From Woeseiaceae bacterium (GTDB lineage Bacteria > Pseudomonadota > Gammaproteobacteria > Steroidobacterales > Woeseiaceae): a DNA stretch of 64,000 nucleotides. Position numbers and translations under genes: made by a program. The notes under the pieces were generated by a model. The model searched no databases. It had not been told where the DNA came from and saw only the letters and a program-made list of their open reading frames with translations. Numbering within the stretch: position 1 is the stretch's first letter; every line of letters begins with the position of its first letter. Positions 30,711 to 39,941 of this stretch are shown here, piece after piece. The stretch lies in the NCBI GenBank assembly GCA_028289545.1, contig JANQPG010000109.1, positions 36,513 through 100,512 of the forward strand, in the 5' to 3' direction.

Positions 30711-31457
30711 GTGAAAACGGATAGCTCTGCCAAACTGCAAGCCGATCAGCTGCACATCTACCGCTCGGGCAAGGAAGTCCTGAGCGGTATCTCCTTTACT
30801 GTGGAAGGCAGCGAAGTTTACGCGCTTCTCGGCGGTAACGGAGCGGGCAAGTCGACCACGCTGCTGAGTTTCCTCGGATTTCTGGCACCTTCGGGTGGCA
30901 GTCTCTCCGTTGACGGTGTGGACGTTGGCACTGATCTCAAAGCGGTGCGCGAAGCCATTGCCTACCTCCCGGAATCGGCATCTCTTTATGAACACCTGAA
31001 TGCGTATGAGAACCTCCGCTACTTTTTGCAGCTTGCGGGTGTGCCAGACGACAAGGCCGCGATCGAGGCCGCATTGGATCGCGTATCCCTCGATCCGGAA
31101 TCGAGAGGACGCAAGCTCAAGGACTATTCCAAAGGCATGCGTCAAAAAGTGGCTATCGCACTGGCTATTCTCAGAGACACCGACATCTTACTGCTTGACG
31201 AGCCAACTTCAGGGCTTGATCCCAATGCCATCGATGAGTTTCATGATCTGGTTCGCGGCCTTGCCGATTCCGGTAAAACCATTCTGATGGTGACACACGA
31301 TGTTTACGGTGCGTGTCAGGTCGCCGACCGGATTGGCCTGCTTCGCGGCGGCAAGCTTGTTGGGGAGTTCTCTGCCCCCGAAGGTGGCCGCATCGAGACC
31401 GAAACCGTTCATCGCGCTTTTTCAAATCGCACAACCAGGAAAGAGCAAGCAGCATGA
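30711..31457 (+). CDS. ABC-2-type transporter ATPase
   Basis: GTG start after AAAGGAGG; LGGNGAGKSTT, YSKGMRQKVAIALAIL, LLLDEPTSGLDP. Confidence 0.9.
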   Translation: MKTDSSAKLQADQLHIYRSGKEVLSGISFTVEGSEVYALLGGNGAGKSTTLLSFLGFLAPSGGSLSVDGVDVGTDLKAVREAIAYLPESASLYEHLNAYENLRYFLQLAGVPDDKAAIEAALDRVSLDPESRGRKLKDYSKGMRQKVAIALAILRDTDILLLDEPTSGLDPNAIDEFHDLVRGLADSGKTILMVTHDVYGACQVADRIGLLRGGKLVGEFSAPEGGRIETETVHRAFSNRTTRKEQAA

Positions 31458-32890
31458 GCGCCACACTGACAATCGCAAAGGAAGAGTGGCGCTACTGGCG
31501 GCGATCGAACCTCGCGCTTGCCGTGGTCGCGGTGTTCATCGTCATTCTGATTTCCGTCAGCTGGCTCACCGCCTTGCGCATGCACGCGGAATCTCACGAA
31601 CGCGCACACCATCAGGCCGATTCGGATCAAACCTTTCACTCCCAGCCTGATCGCCACCCGCACCGCATGGTCCACTATGGGCACTATGTCTTTCGGGCGC
31701 CCATGCCCCTGGCAGTGTTCGATCCGGGGCTGGATTCGGTCACGGGACAAACCCTGTTCCTCGAAGGCCACCGCCAGAATTCGGCCACCTTTTCTGCTTC
31801 CGGCAGCAGCGCTGATCTTGGCGGCCTGTCCTGGTTGACCCCGGCGTTGATTTACCAGGTATTTGCGCCCCTGCTGATTATTGTGCTCGGGCATGGTGCG
31901 GTCACGCGTGAGCGAGAGTCCAGAGCCCTTGCGCCCTTGCTGGCACAGGGGCTGACTGGCCGCACACTCCTCGCAGGCAAGATGCTGGCGCTGTTGCTAT
32001 TCGTTTTACTACTGTTGGTACCGCTCGTCGTAAGCGCCCTGATCTCGCTCGGCAGCGGCGAAAGCCTGCTTGCGGCTGCATCGCTCGTTGGCGTCTATCT
32101 TGTCTATTTGTCCGTCTGGGCCGGGCTCGCGTTGCTGATCTCTTCAATACTGCACAAGCGCTCGTCCGTTCTCGCAACGCTTGCGGCATGCTGGCTTGCT
32201 TTGACCCTCGTGCTACCGGCTGTCGCCGTCAACGTCTCGTCTTATACTGCGCCGCTTGCCGGAAAAATCGAAATGGAACTCACGATGCTGACCGAGGTTC
32301 GGGATCTGAGTGACGGGCACGATGTCGATGACTCCGTATACGATCGCGTGCATGCGAGCCTGCTCGAGGAGCATGGAGTAGATCGAGTGGAAGATCTGGA
32401 GGTCAACATACGCGGTGTTCTCGCGGGGATGGCCGAGGCAAAGCTGACCGAGACGCTGAACGTTTACGCCGAGCGGCGCATGGAAGCGGAGATGCGCCAG
32501 GCCGATCTGCTCGGAGGGTATGGCTGGCTCACCCCTGCGCTGGCCGTTGCGGTTGCGTCTCGCACACTATCCGGCACCGACCTTGATCACTATCACCGCT
32601 TCCTTCGGCAGGCTGAAGAGTTCAGATTCGGATTCGTACAGGGCCTGAACCGGGCGCATGCCGAAGAGCTTTCCTATATTGACGATATCAATCGCAGTCG
32701 CGATGAGGAATCCTGGATGCGCGCGCGCGTCGACGCATCGAACTGGCAGGTAGTTGATGAATTCCGCTACGAGCCTGCCGGCGCGTCCGTGCGACTGGCA
32801 AGCGCCGGCTCATCCATTTCGATGCTCATCGCCTGGCTGGCAGTCTTGTCCGGGATGCTGGTCTGGACCGGCGGGAGGCTGAAGCCTTGA
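31454..32890 (+). CDS. DUF3526-type ABC-2 permease with His-rich extracytoplasmic segment
   Basis: ATGA overlap with the ATPase gene; TM segments; RMHAESHERAHHQADSDQTFHSQPDRHPHRMVHYGHYVF. Confidence 0.8.
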   Translation: MSATLTIAKEEWRYWRRSNLALAVVAVFIVILISVSWLTALRMHAESHERAHHQADSDQTFHSQPDRHPHRMVHYGHYVFRAPMPLAVFDPGLDSVTGQTLFLEGHRQNSATFSASGSSADLGGLSWLTPALIYQVFAPLLIIVLGHGAVTRERESRALAPLLAQGLTGRTLLAGKMLALLLFVLLLLVPLVVSALISLGSGESLLAAASLVGVYLVYLSVWAGLALLISSILHKRSSVLATLAACWLALTLVLPAVAVNVSSYTAPLAGKIEMELTMLTEVRDLSDGHDVDDSVYDRVHASLLEEHGVDRVEDLEVNIRGVLAGMAEAKLTETLNVYAERRMEAEMRQADLLGGYGWLTPALAVAVASRTLSGTDLDHYHRFLRQAEEFRFGFVQGLNRAHAEELSYIDDINRSRDEESWMRARVDASNWQVVDEFRYEPAGASVRLASAGSSISMLIAWLAVLSGMLVWTGGRLKP

Positions 32891-34137
32891 GTACTTTTGG
32901 TGCGCTCAAACGCGAGACCCGGTTCATGCTGCGTGATCGCGCATTTGTGGTCTGGATGTTTGCCGTCCTCTGTTTCTCATCATTTGCTGTCTGGTCGGGT
33001 CTGGCCGAGGTACGGCAGCAGTACGAGAGCATTGCGTTTCTCATGGATGCTGATCAGCAAGACCGATCGGTTGAATTTTCCAAGCAAAGTGATTGGGGCA
33101 GCGCGGCCTACTACAGCTTCCACCTGACCTATGACCCGCCATCGGATTTCGCCTTCGCAGCCATGGGACAAAGGGATGCGTCCTCGTGGAAACACCGGCT
33201 GCGCATGCTGGCGCTGGAGGGGCAGATCTACGAGCACGACCCGGGCAATCCGGAACTTGCTCTGATAGGCCGCTTTGACTTCGCGTTTTTTGCGGCCTTT
33301 GTACTTCCGCTTATTCTCATTTTTCTTCTGCACGACCTGCAGGCGAGTGAACGCAGCGCCGGTCGTTTTGATTTGCTGGTCGCATCCGCCGGTAGCAGCG
33401 GATCACTGTGGTGGCGAAGAGCTTGTCTCAGGTCAGGCGGCGTTCTGCTTGCTACCCTCGTGCCGCTACTGATTGCCGGTATATTCAGTGGTACAACAGG
33501 CTCAACGCTGATTAGCGCCGTCGTTCTGGTGGTCGCTTACATCCTGTTCTGGACACTGGTATGCCTGTGGTTCGCGAGCTGGAGGCGTTCCGCGCCGGTG
33601 ATTCTCGCCAGCCTGATCGGCGTCTGGGTATTGCTTAGCACCGTCCTGCCCGCCGGCAGCCGAGTCATTATCGAAAGGATGGTGCCAATTCCTACAGGCG
33701 CGGAAATTCTTATGACCCAGCGCGAGGCAGTCAACGATGCCTGGGATCTGCCCGTCGAGAACACCATGGGGCCTTTCGTGGAACGCCATCCTGAATGGGC
33801 GGGTTACACCCATTCGGGAGAGGGATTCGATTGGGGATGGTATTACGCCTTCCAGCAGGTAGGCGATCAAACAGCTGAACATCTCTCCGAGGCCTACACT
33901 GCCGGACGAGTCGAGCGCGATCGGCTGGCTGGACTGTTTGCGTTAGCAGCGCCACCCGCTCTGCTGGAGCGACGGCTTCAGAATCTGGCTGGAACGGACA
34001 TGCGGTCTGTGCTTGCCTATGAAGGCAGAGTGCGCGCCTTTCATTCCGAGCTTCGCGATTTCTATTACCCCGGGCTTTTTCGCGGTGACCCGTTCGATCC
34101 CGGTCGGCTTTCCGATCTGCCGCAGTTTTCGCCTTGA
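32887..34137 (+). CDS. DUF3526-type ABC-2 permease
   Basis: TTG start overlapping the previous stop; same architecture (N-terminal TM, large extracytoplasmic loop, TM bundle). Confidence 0.78.
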   Translation: MSTFGALKRETRFMLRDRAFVVWMFAVLCFSSFAVWSGLAEVRQQYESIAFLMDADQQDRSVEFSKQSDWGSAAYYSFHLTYDPPSDFAFAAMGQRDASSWKHRLRMLALEGQIYEHDPGNPELALIGRFDFAFFAAFVLPLILIFLLHDLQASERSAGRFDLLVASAGSSGSLWWRRACLRSGGVLLATLVPLLIAGIFSGTTGSTLISAVVLVVAYILFWTLVCLWFASWRRSAPVILASLIGVWVLLSTVLPAGSRVIIERMVPIPTGAEILMTQREAVNDAWDLPVENTMGPFVERHPEWAGYTHSGEGFDWGWYYAFQQVGDQTAEHLSEAYTAGRVERDRLAGLFALAAPPALLERRLQNLAGTDMRSVLAYEGRVRAFHSELRDFYYPGLFRGDPFDPGRLSDLPQFSP

Positions 34138-34248
34138 GTTGCGGGAGACAAAAATACCGTCTCCGAATGTTCTGCTGGCGTGATGATTAGATAGGATGGG
34201 CCGGCACGGAGACCGGCTCGCATCCCTTCTATTGAATTGTTCGAAGCG

Positions 34249-34653
34249 TCAAAAGATGTGTGATCCGATAACGAGTATTGCAGCCCAGGATACGAGATAC
34301 GTAGGGGTTCGCAAGTACGGAACCCCGAGTGTATATACGATCGCGTGAGCTATCCGGGCCAGAAAGAAGATCTGCGCCCACCATACGATGGTTGGGTGCG
34401 TTTCGCTTGGCGCCAGATAACCCGCTGCCAAAACTACGGCAGCAAAGGCCGGTAGAGTTTCTACCATGTTTAGATGGGCGCGCTGAGACCGATGTGCCCA
34501 CACTGGCATCTCGGGCTGCTCTTTGGGGAAACCTTCCGGATAGTTGTTCAAAAACGTCGGGATGCCCCACGTAAATGCTCGCGCAAGTATGTACGGCGTC
34601 CACAACAAGATAGCGAGTATGCCGCTCAGCCCCAGGTAAAAGTAGGCGGTGTC
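34249..34653 (-). CDS. MAPEG-family membrane protein
   Basis: RSQRAHLNMVETLPAFAAVVLAAG...FFLARIAHAIVYTLGVPYLRT. Confidence 0.85.
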   Translation of the reverse strand, partial: DTAYFYLGLSGILAILLWTPYILARAFTWGIPTFLNNYPEGFPKEQPEMPVWAHRSQRAHLNMVETLPAFAAVVLAAGYLAPSETHPTIVWWAQIFFLARIAHAIVYTLGVPYLRTPTYLVSWAAILVIGSHIF

Positions 34654-34716
34654 CATTTCGATTCCTCTTGGTCGGGTTTGGCGGTGGCCTCTGAAGGCCA
34701 CCGCCAAATAGGCGTT

Positions 34717-35169
34717 CTAGAGCGAAGCCGGGTTCTTATCCTTGATCTTTGTCCAATTGCCATCCGCGGTCTTAATGCGGCCGGGCACGTCCTTGAGCCA
34801 CTCGTTTTGGATGCCTGCGTCAAGGTTTAGGTAGGTCTTACCGTCAATGACTCGGTAAACTTCAGGATCGCCGATAAACTTCTTGCCAACCGATACTCCG
34901 AATGCACAGTAGCCGTTGTAAGCGGGCACGTATTTGTCAGGGTTTGCTTTGAATATCTCCATGTTTTCTGCGCTGGAAAACTGATACGTCGCGCCATCGT
35001 ATGTAGCGACGAAGTTTCCGTTGCCGCGAAGCGGGCGCTTGTCGGTGTGGTAAGTAACCACGTCGTACCCTTGCACCGCCGGGGTACTGTGAGAATAGTC
35101 CGCAGCGATTGCGCCAGTAGAGAAGAACGCAGCCGCAATGGCTGCCGTCAGCAGTTGTTTGATTTTCAT
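34717..35169 (-). CDS. Exported YHS-domain protein
   Basis: AVQGYDVVTYHTD...ATYQFSSAENMEIFKANPDKYVPAYNGYCAFGVSVGKK. Confidence 0.88.
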   Translation of the reverse strand: MKIKQLLTAAIAAAFFSTGAIAADYSHSTPAVQGYDVVTYHTDKRPLRGNGNFVATYDGATYQFSSAENMEIFKANPDKYVPAYNGYCAFGVSVGKKFIGDPEVYRVIDGKTYLNLDAGIQNEWLKDVPGRIKTADGNWTKIKDKNPASL

Positions 35170-35442
35170 CAGTAGACTCCAAAGTAAATTACGATTTAGT
35201 TCGAGAAAGCATCACTTTCTAGACGCTAGAATCCCTGATGAATGAGCTACGATATATAATTCAGAAGCCCTATCTAATACTGTTTCGTCCAAACTTATTG
35301 GGTTTATTCTAATTCGTACAATCGAACTGCTAAATCGTATTTTTTTTTGTACGGCATGCGCCCGTGGTGCTTGTGCGCTTGGTAGTCTAGCGGCACGGCA
35401 TCTTGGGCATTGCCAACAAGTACTGTGCACGAGTGGAACTAG

Positions 35443-36375
35443 ATGGACGCTCTGACGGATATATTGAACACACTGAGGTTGTCGAGTTCGTTGTACTTCC
35501 GGACGGAACTGACCGCGCCATGGAGCATCGAGGTTCCGGCCAAACCGACGGTTGCGCGATTCCATATCGTGATTCGCGGCCAGTGTTGGTTGCAAGTAAA
35601 GGGGGACCACGGTCTTCACATGTCTAACGGGGATCTCGTTGTTATTCCTCACGGCGCGAGCCATATCATCGCTGACGCGCCGACCACTGAAGGAACCCCT
35701 TTGGCCGAAGTACTGACGGAAGCGGCCTATGAAGGAGAGGGTCCATTGGTGTATGGAGGCGGCGGTCCCGGGTGCTGTCTCGTTTGCGGTGAGCTTTCAT
35801 TCGATGACCTTGGTAACCACCCATTGCTTGTACACCTGCCTTCGAAGCTGTGTGTGACTGGAGACAGCAGCTACAACACACAGTGGTTGGACAGTGCGAT
35901 GGGATTCATTGCACATGAGGCCGCTAAGCTCGAACCTGGTGCTACTGCGATCATCGACCGACTGTCTGAGATAATCCTGATCCAGGTCATCCGGGCGACA
36001 CTGGCATCGACGTCGGAGCGCATTCCGTTCTTGTCTGTATTCGCCGACCCTCGAATCAATCGAGTGTTGTCTGCGATACACGCAAACCCCGCGGAAGATT
36101 GGAGCGTCGAACGCCTGGGTCGATTAGTGAATATGTCACGCTCTTCTTTTTCCAACCGTTTTACGGAGTTGGCAAATATGACGCCCCTGCAATATGTCAT
36201 TTTTGTTCGGTTGCAGAGAGCCAGCCGCCTATTGATCGAAACAAATACTTCTTTGATAAAAGTGGCTGAGCAGGTGGGTTACCAGTCGGAAGCGGCATTT
36301 AGCCAGGCCTACAAAAAGCAGTTTGGTATCAGGCCGGGTAAGTTTCGGCGCACGCACGGCCAGGTTGCGGTATAG
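35443..36375 (+). CDS. AraC-family regulator, cupin_6 type (paralog 1)
   Basis: MDALTDILNTLRLSSSLYFRTELTAPW; C-terminal AraC HTH VAEQVGYQSEAAFSQAYKKQFGIRPGKFR. Confidence 0.9.
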   Translation: MDALTDILNTLRLSSSLYFRTELTAPWSIEVPAKPTVARFHIVIRGQCWLQVKGDHGLHMSNGDLVVIPHGASHIIADAPTTEGTPLAEVLTEAAYEGEGPLVYGGGGPGCCLVCGELSFDDLGNHPLLVHLPSKLCVTGDSSYNTQWLDSAMGFIAHEAAKLEPGATAIIDRLSEIILIQVIRATLASTSERIPFLSVFADPRINRVLSAIHANPAEDWSVERLGRLVNMSRSSFSNRFTELANMTPLQYVIFVRLQRASRLLIETNTSLIKVAEQVGYQSEAAFSQAYKKQFGIRPGKFRRTHGQVAV

Positions 36376-36445
36376 AAACGATTCGTGGCTGACTGGTGTC
36401 ACAAAGGAGAATTCGTAGACGTTTTGGATGCGGTGCGCACCGGCT

Positions 36446-36868
36446 TTACGTCATCTCCCGCCAGTTCTTTACCGCCCTGTCAATTTGGTTCTTGTCCTCA
36501 TAGTGCGGCGGACCTTTGGCCCAGATGAGAAACGCCACAACCGCTTTTCGTTGGTCTTCGTTGCAAAGAAACTTGAAGTTCAGGTAGGAGTTCGACGGGT
36601 TCTTCGACCGCCCATACTCCGCCAGAGCGTTGACCGTGTAGAGAGCCACTAGCGAATCGTCATCGGGGTATTCGATGCAATACTGCATGAAGCACGGCAC
36701 AACGTTAAGCAGCGACTCCTGTTCAAGTAGCTCCATCGGGTCCTGTATCTCTCTGACCTGCTCATCGGAAAGTATTCGGTCCACAAGGACCTTCCGAAAC
36801 GCACCCGCAACTGTTTCGGCAATCGACACTGTTGATTGAACTCCTTTGGCTGAGATCCTGATTTTCAA
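36446..36868 (-). CDS. Hypothetical protein
   Basis: 140-aa ORF; no recognised family. Confidence 0.4.
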   Translation of the reverse strand: MKIRISAKGVQSTVSIAETVAGAFRKVLVDRILSDEQVREIQDPMELLEQESLLNVVPCFMQYCIEYPDDDSLVALYTVNALAEYGRSKNPSNSYLNFKFLCNEDQRKAVVAFLIWAKGPPHYEDKNQIDRAVKNWREMT

Positions 36869-37233
36869 TACCCCCGTCCGAGTTGCAAGGCTTCATTACA
36901 GCACCGACCAGGCAAAGGATCGTAACCCTCTGAAATCGTTTACTTAAACTACGACTCCGGAGGCTTGTTGGTCGAAACCTTGATCCTGAATCAAAGAGAA
37001 CGCATCTTCCTCGAAGTAAGCGGTTACGCCGATGCCGAATGGCAAATTGGGATCTTGTGGGAAGCTGATCCAGCAGGTTTCAAGCCGAGGGTCAGGTTGC
37101 ATCTATTTGGAAATCCGCTGATTTTCTGGGCCGGATCGAAGTACCGCTATCGTTGGATAGAAGAAACTGTGGCCTGATCCAAACCGTCGTCAAGATCCAG
37201 CATCAAAGCCGGAAGTAGCCCAGCTGGCGACAG

Positions 37234-37863
37234 TCAGAGGCTCTCAAGAATCTCGATAAACTTTGTTTTCAGTGCTATCGCCCTGCCCAGATTCTCTAAG
37301 CCAGCATTGGCGAACGCGCGGGCCTCACTGTTGTTGCCCAAATGCGCATGTATTCGCGCCATCGTCAGCGCAGCGCCAACCTCCGTTACTCCGCCAAATA
37401 CCTTGATGTAGTTGCCGAAGCGTATGTCGCTTAGCGCGATCATGTTCACCATTTTTTCAACCGTATCGAATCTCGAGAACTCAGGTTCGCCGATCGTCAA
37501 GTAGGTATCGATCAAGTGCGAAACCTTCTTCGATGGGGAGTTGAAAATGCCTGTGTACTTCCACCAGTAGTCGCTCCTGCGGCCGGGTGCCAAGCGGCGT
37601 CTGAACACACATTCAACTTCTTTCACGTTCTTGGGGTCTGGCAGCTGGTCCGCCCAGGTGACTGGCAGAAACGTCAGATGCAAGCCCAGATTGACTGCCG
37701 ACGACCCGCCATACTTATTCCCCTGAATGTTGATCGTGTTGATAACCTCGCCACGAATCCGACGGAAGTTGCTGCCACTGCCCTTGAATCCGAGCTCACG
37801 GAGTTTCGGCGCAAACTCGTCTCGGAGGAGACCGTAGAACACTTTTTTCGGGTCAGCAGTCAT
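37234..37863 (-). CDS. DUF4304-like protein
   Basis: MTADPKKVFYGLLRDEFAPKLRELGFKGSGSNFRRIRGEVINTINIQGNKYGGSSAVNLG; the longer ORF to 38316 overlaps the divergent trmH and is not likely the real start. Confidence 0.65.
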   Translation of the reverse strand: MTADPKKVFYGLLRDEFAPKLRELGFKGSGSNFRRIRGEVINTINIQGNKYGGSSAVNLGLHLTFLPVTWADQLPDPKNVKEVECVFRRRLAPGRRSDYWWKYTGIFNSPSKKVSHLIDTYLTIGEPEFSRFDTVEKMVNMIALSDIRFGNYIKVFGGVTEVGAALTMARIHAHLGNNSEARAFANAGLENLGRAIALKTKFIEILESL

Positions 37864-38088
37864 TGAGATTCGGGTGGCCAGAAAATGCCGCCTCTGGGTC
37901 AATAGCCGCCATTTTAACGCAACCCACCTGAATGGCCGGAGTTGGCCGTAAGCAGCCATCGCCTCAGCGTTGCTACGCAACATAAGCTGGGGCGCTGGGG
38001 CGACCACCGGCGAGCAACTGTGAAGCCGTACCGTCCGTAGGCCTGGCCCGCTGCTACGATATCCGCCCACGAGCGAAGAGGAACACCA

Positions 38089-38775
38089 ATGACCCGCGAT
38101 CGATCCGCAAATCACCAACGCGCTCTCGACGCCCGCCAGCCGGATCTTACGGTGTTGATGGACGCCGTGACCAAAACACACAACATCTCCGCGATCATCC
38201 GTGCGGCCGACGCTGTCGGAATTCAGCAGGTGCACACAACCTCGACAGCCGAGTTGGTGCGCCGTAGTCACATGGGCCAGGGCGGCGCGAAGCACTGGGT
38301 CGCGGTGACGACACACCGTTCGACCCGCGCCGCGCTCTCGGCGCTACGTGCCGATGGCTGGCGGCTCTTGGCTGCGTACGGTGGCGAAAAATCCCGCGAT
38401 TATCGCGACGTCGATTACACGCAAAAGATGGCGATCATGGTAGGGGGTGAGCACATTGGCCTGAGTGATGCTGCACGCGCCGAGGCCGACGAGCACATAG
38501 CCATTCCAATGCACGGTCACGGATCGGCGCTGACCGTATCAGTCGTCGTCGGTATCATTCTGTTCGAGGCTGAGCGACAGCGGCGCGCGGCAGGGTTGTA
38601 CGACCAATCGCGTATGACGCCCGAAGAACGTGCGCGTACGCTCTTCGAGTGGTCGTATCCCGACATCGCCGAACGTTACCGTACTCAGGGAAAGCCCTAT
38701 CCGGAACTTACAGCTGACGGCATGATCGCGGCGAATCCGCTGATCGATATATCGACCGTCAGCGACCAGGAGTGA
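38089..38775 (+). CDS. trmH: tRNA (guanosine-2'-O-)-methyltransferase, SpoU/TrmH family
   Basis: VTKTHNISAIIRAADAVGI, MVGGEHIGLSDAA, IPMHGHGSALTVSVVVGIILFEAERQRR. Confidence 0.92.
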   Translation: MTRDRSANHQRALDARQPDLTVLMDAVTKTHNISAIIRAADAVGIQQVHTTSTAELVRRSHMGQGGAKHWVAVTTHRSTRAALSALRADGWRLLAAYGGEKSRDYRDVDYTQKMAIMVGGEHIGLSDAARAEADEHIAIPMHGHGSALTVSVVVGIILFEAERQRRAAGLYDQSRMTPEERARTLFEWSYPDIAERYRTQGKPYPELTADGMIAANPLIDISTVSDQE

Positions 38776-39214
38776 CGCTGGGGCGATTCAGATTGAGAAA
38801 GAACACAAGCTCCGGATCGCCTGGGTCGAGGTTTTCAATTACGCCGCTGGGGACGTAGCCGAGGCTTGCGAGCAGCGACCGCATCGCCGCGTTTGATTCA
38901 TTGGTAGATGTAAACAGCTTCGGTGCTTTGCAGTGATTTGCAAGGGCTTGCATAAGGCTTCGCCCGACACTGCGTCGCCTTGCCGATTTAGCAACGTACA
39001 GCATCGAAATGAATCCATTGCCGAAGAACGAATAATCGAGTACGCCATAAGCGATTACGGTTCCGCTGCTGTCGGCCACAAGGCAGGTTGCCGAATCCAG
39101 AGACCTATCGATGAAGTCTACGCGTTCCTGTTCGCGTTGGGCTATCTCGTCAATCGCCAGGATAGCGTCGCGATCGGAGTGCTTGGCGTCACGAATTATG
39201 ATTGATTTCACCAC
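38759..39214 (-). CDS. GNAT-family N-acetyltransferase
   Basis: IIIRDAKHSDRDAILAI...ISMLYVAKSARRRSVGRSLMQALANH. Confidence 0.85.
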   Translation of the reverse strand: MVKSIIIRDAKHSDRDAILAIDEIAQREQERVDFIDRSLDSATCLVADSSGTVIAYGVLDYSFFGNGFISMLYVAKSARRRSVGRSLMQALANHCKAPKLFTSTNESNAAMRSLLASLGYVPSGVIENLDPGDPELVFFLNLNRPSVTPGR

Positions 39215-39240
39215 CGGTATTTGAGCGGTCGCATAGGAAA

Positions 39241-39762
39241 CTAGTCGTACCAGATGCCGAGAGCGCGGCAGCCAGGTGGCGTTTCGACACCCTGAACGCC
39301 ATCGGGTATTCCCTCAATAAACTCGTCGGGTTGAAATCGCTCACCCAGCCACTCAGTGACCTCCGCCGTGCTTGCTCCAGTAATGACCCAGATCGTATCA
39401 GTAGACGGCCATGCTTCAGGGTCCTCGTGCTGCTGCACTTGAACCAATACGTCACTGACTTCTGCAAACTCGCGTATCTGCTTGAACAAATCATAGAACT
39501 CTGAAGGGCTGGGCTGATCGGGATAGAAGTTGTACCCAATCGACCCGTAGTCATTATTGCCTTCAAAGAAAGTCTCGAGTGACACCAGGGGTCGGGGCAA
39601 ACTGAAATCGTTTATCTCGCCTATTGCAGCGAGGATCTTGCTACGGGGGTCCACGGATTCGGTCATTTCATTCCCACCAGGTTCCTTACAGCCCATCAAC
39701 ACAAGAGCGGCAATTATCCAGTGGAATCGCGTCATTTGAATAGCCGATCCAACGGTCGTCAT
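39241..39762 (-). CDS. Hypothetical lipoprotein
   Basis: IIAALVLMGCKEPGG lipobox. Confidence 0.5.
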   Translation of the reverse strand: MTTVGSAIQMTRFHWIIAALVLMGCKEPGGNEMTESVDPRSKILAAIGEINDFSLPRPLVSLETFFEGNNDYGSIGYNFYPDQPSPSEFYDLFKQIREFAEVSDVLVQVQQHEDPEAWPSTDTIWVITGASTAEVTEWLGERFQPDEFIEGIPDGVQGVETPPGCRALGIWYD

Positions 39763-39941
39763 CCGTTCAATCCTGCATCATAGCCTTACGTCCATCTAGA
39801 TGTTTGGCCCGATTCAACAGATCGGTCAGAAGCGGCCGTTCACTCCAATAGCCACCAGAAACTTCGTCCTGACCTTCTGGCTTCTCTCGTACTCCACACA
39901 TCACGTCCGAAGCGGTGAGACTGTGTCAGCTCCCTGTCTCA

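Noticed and set aside
35339-35350. T-tract (tattttttttttg-like run) considered as a terminator
   Set aside because: No stable GC-rich stem directly ahead of it, and it lies in a divergent promoter region.
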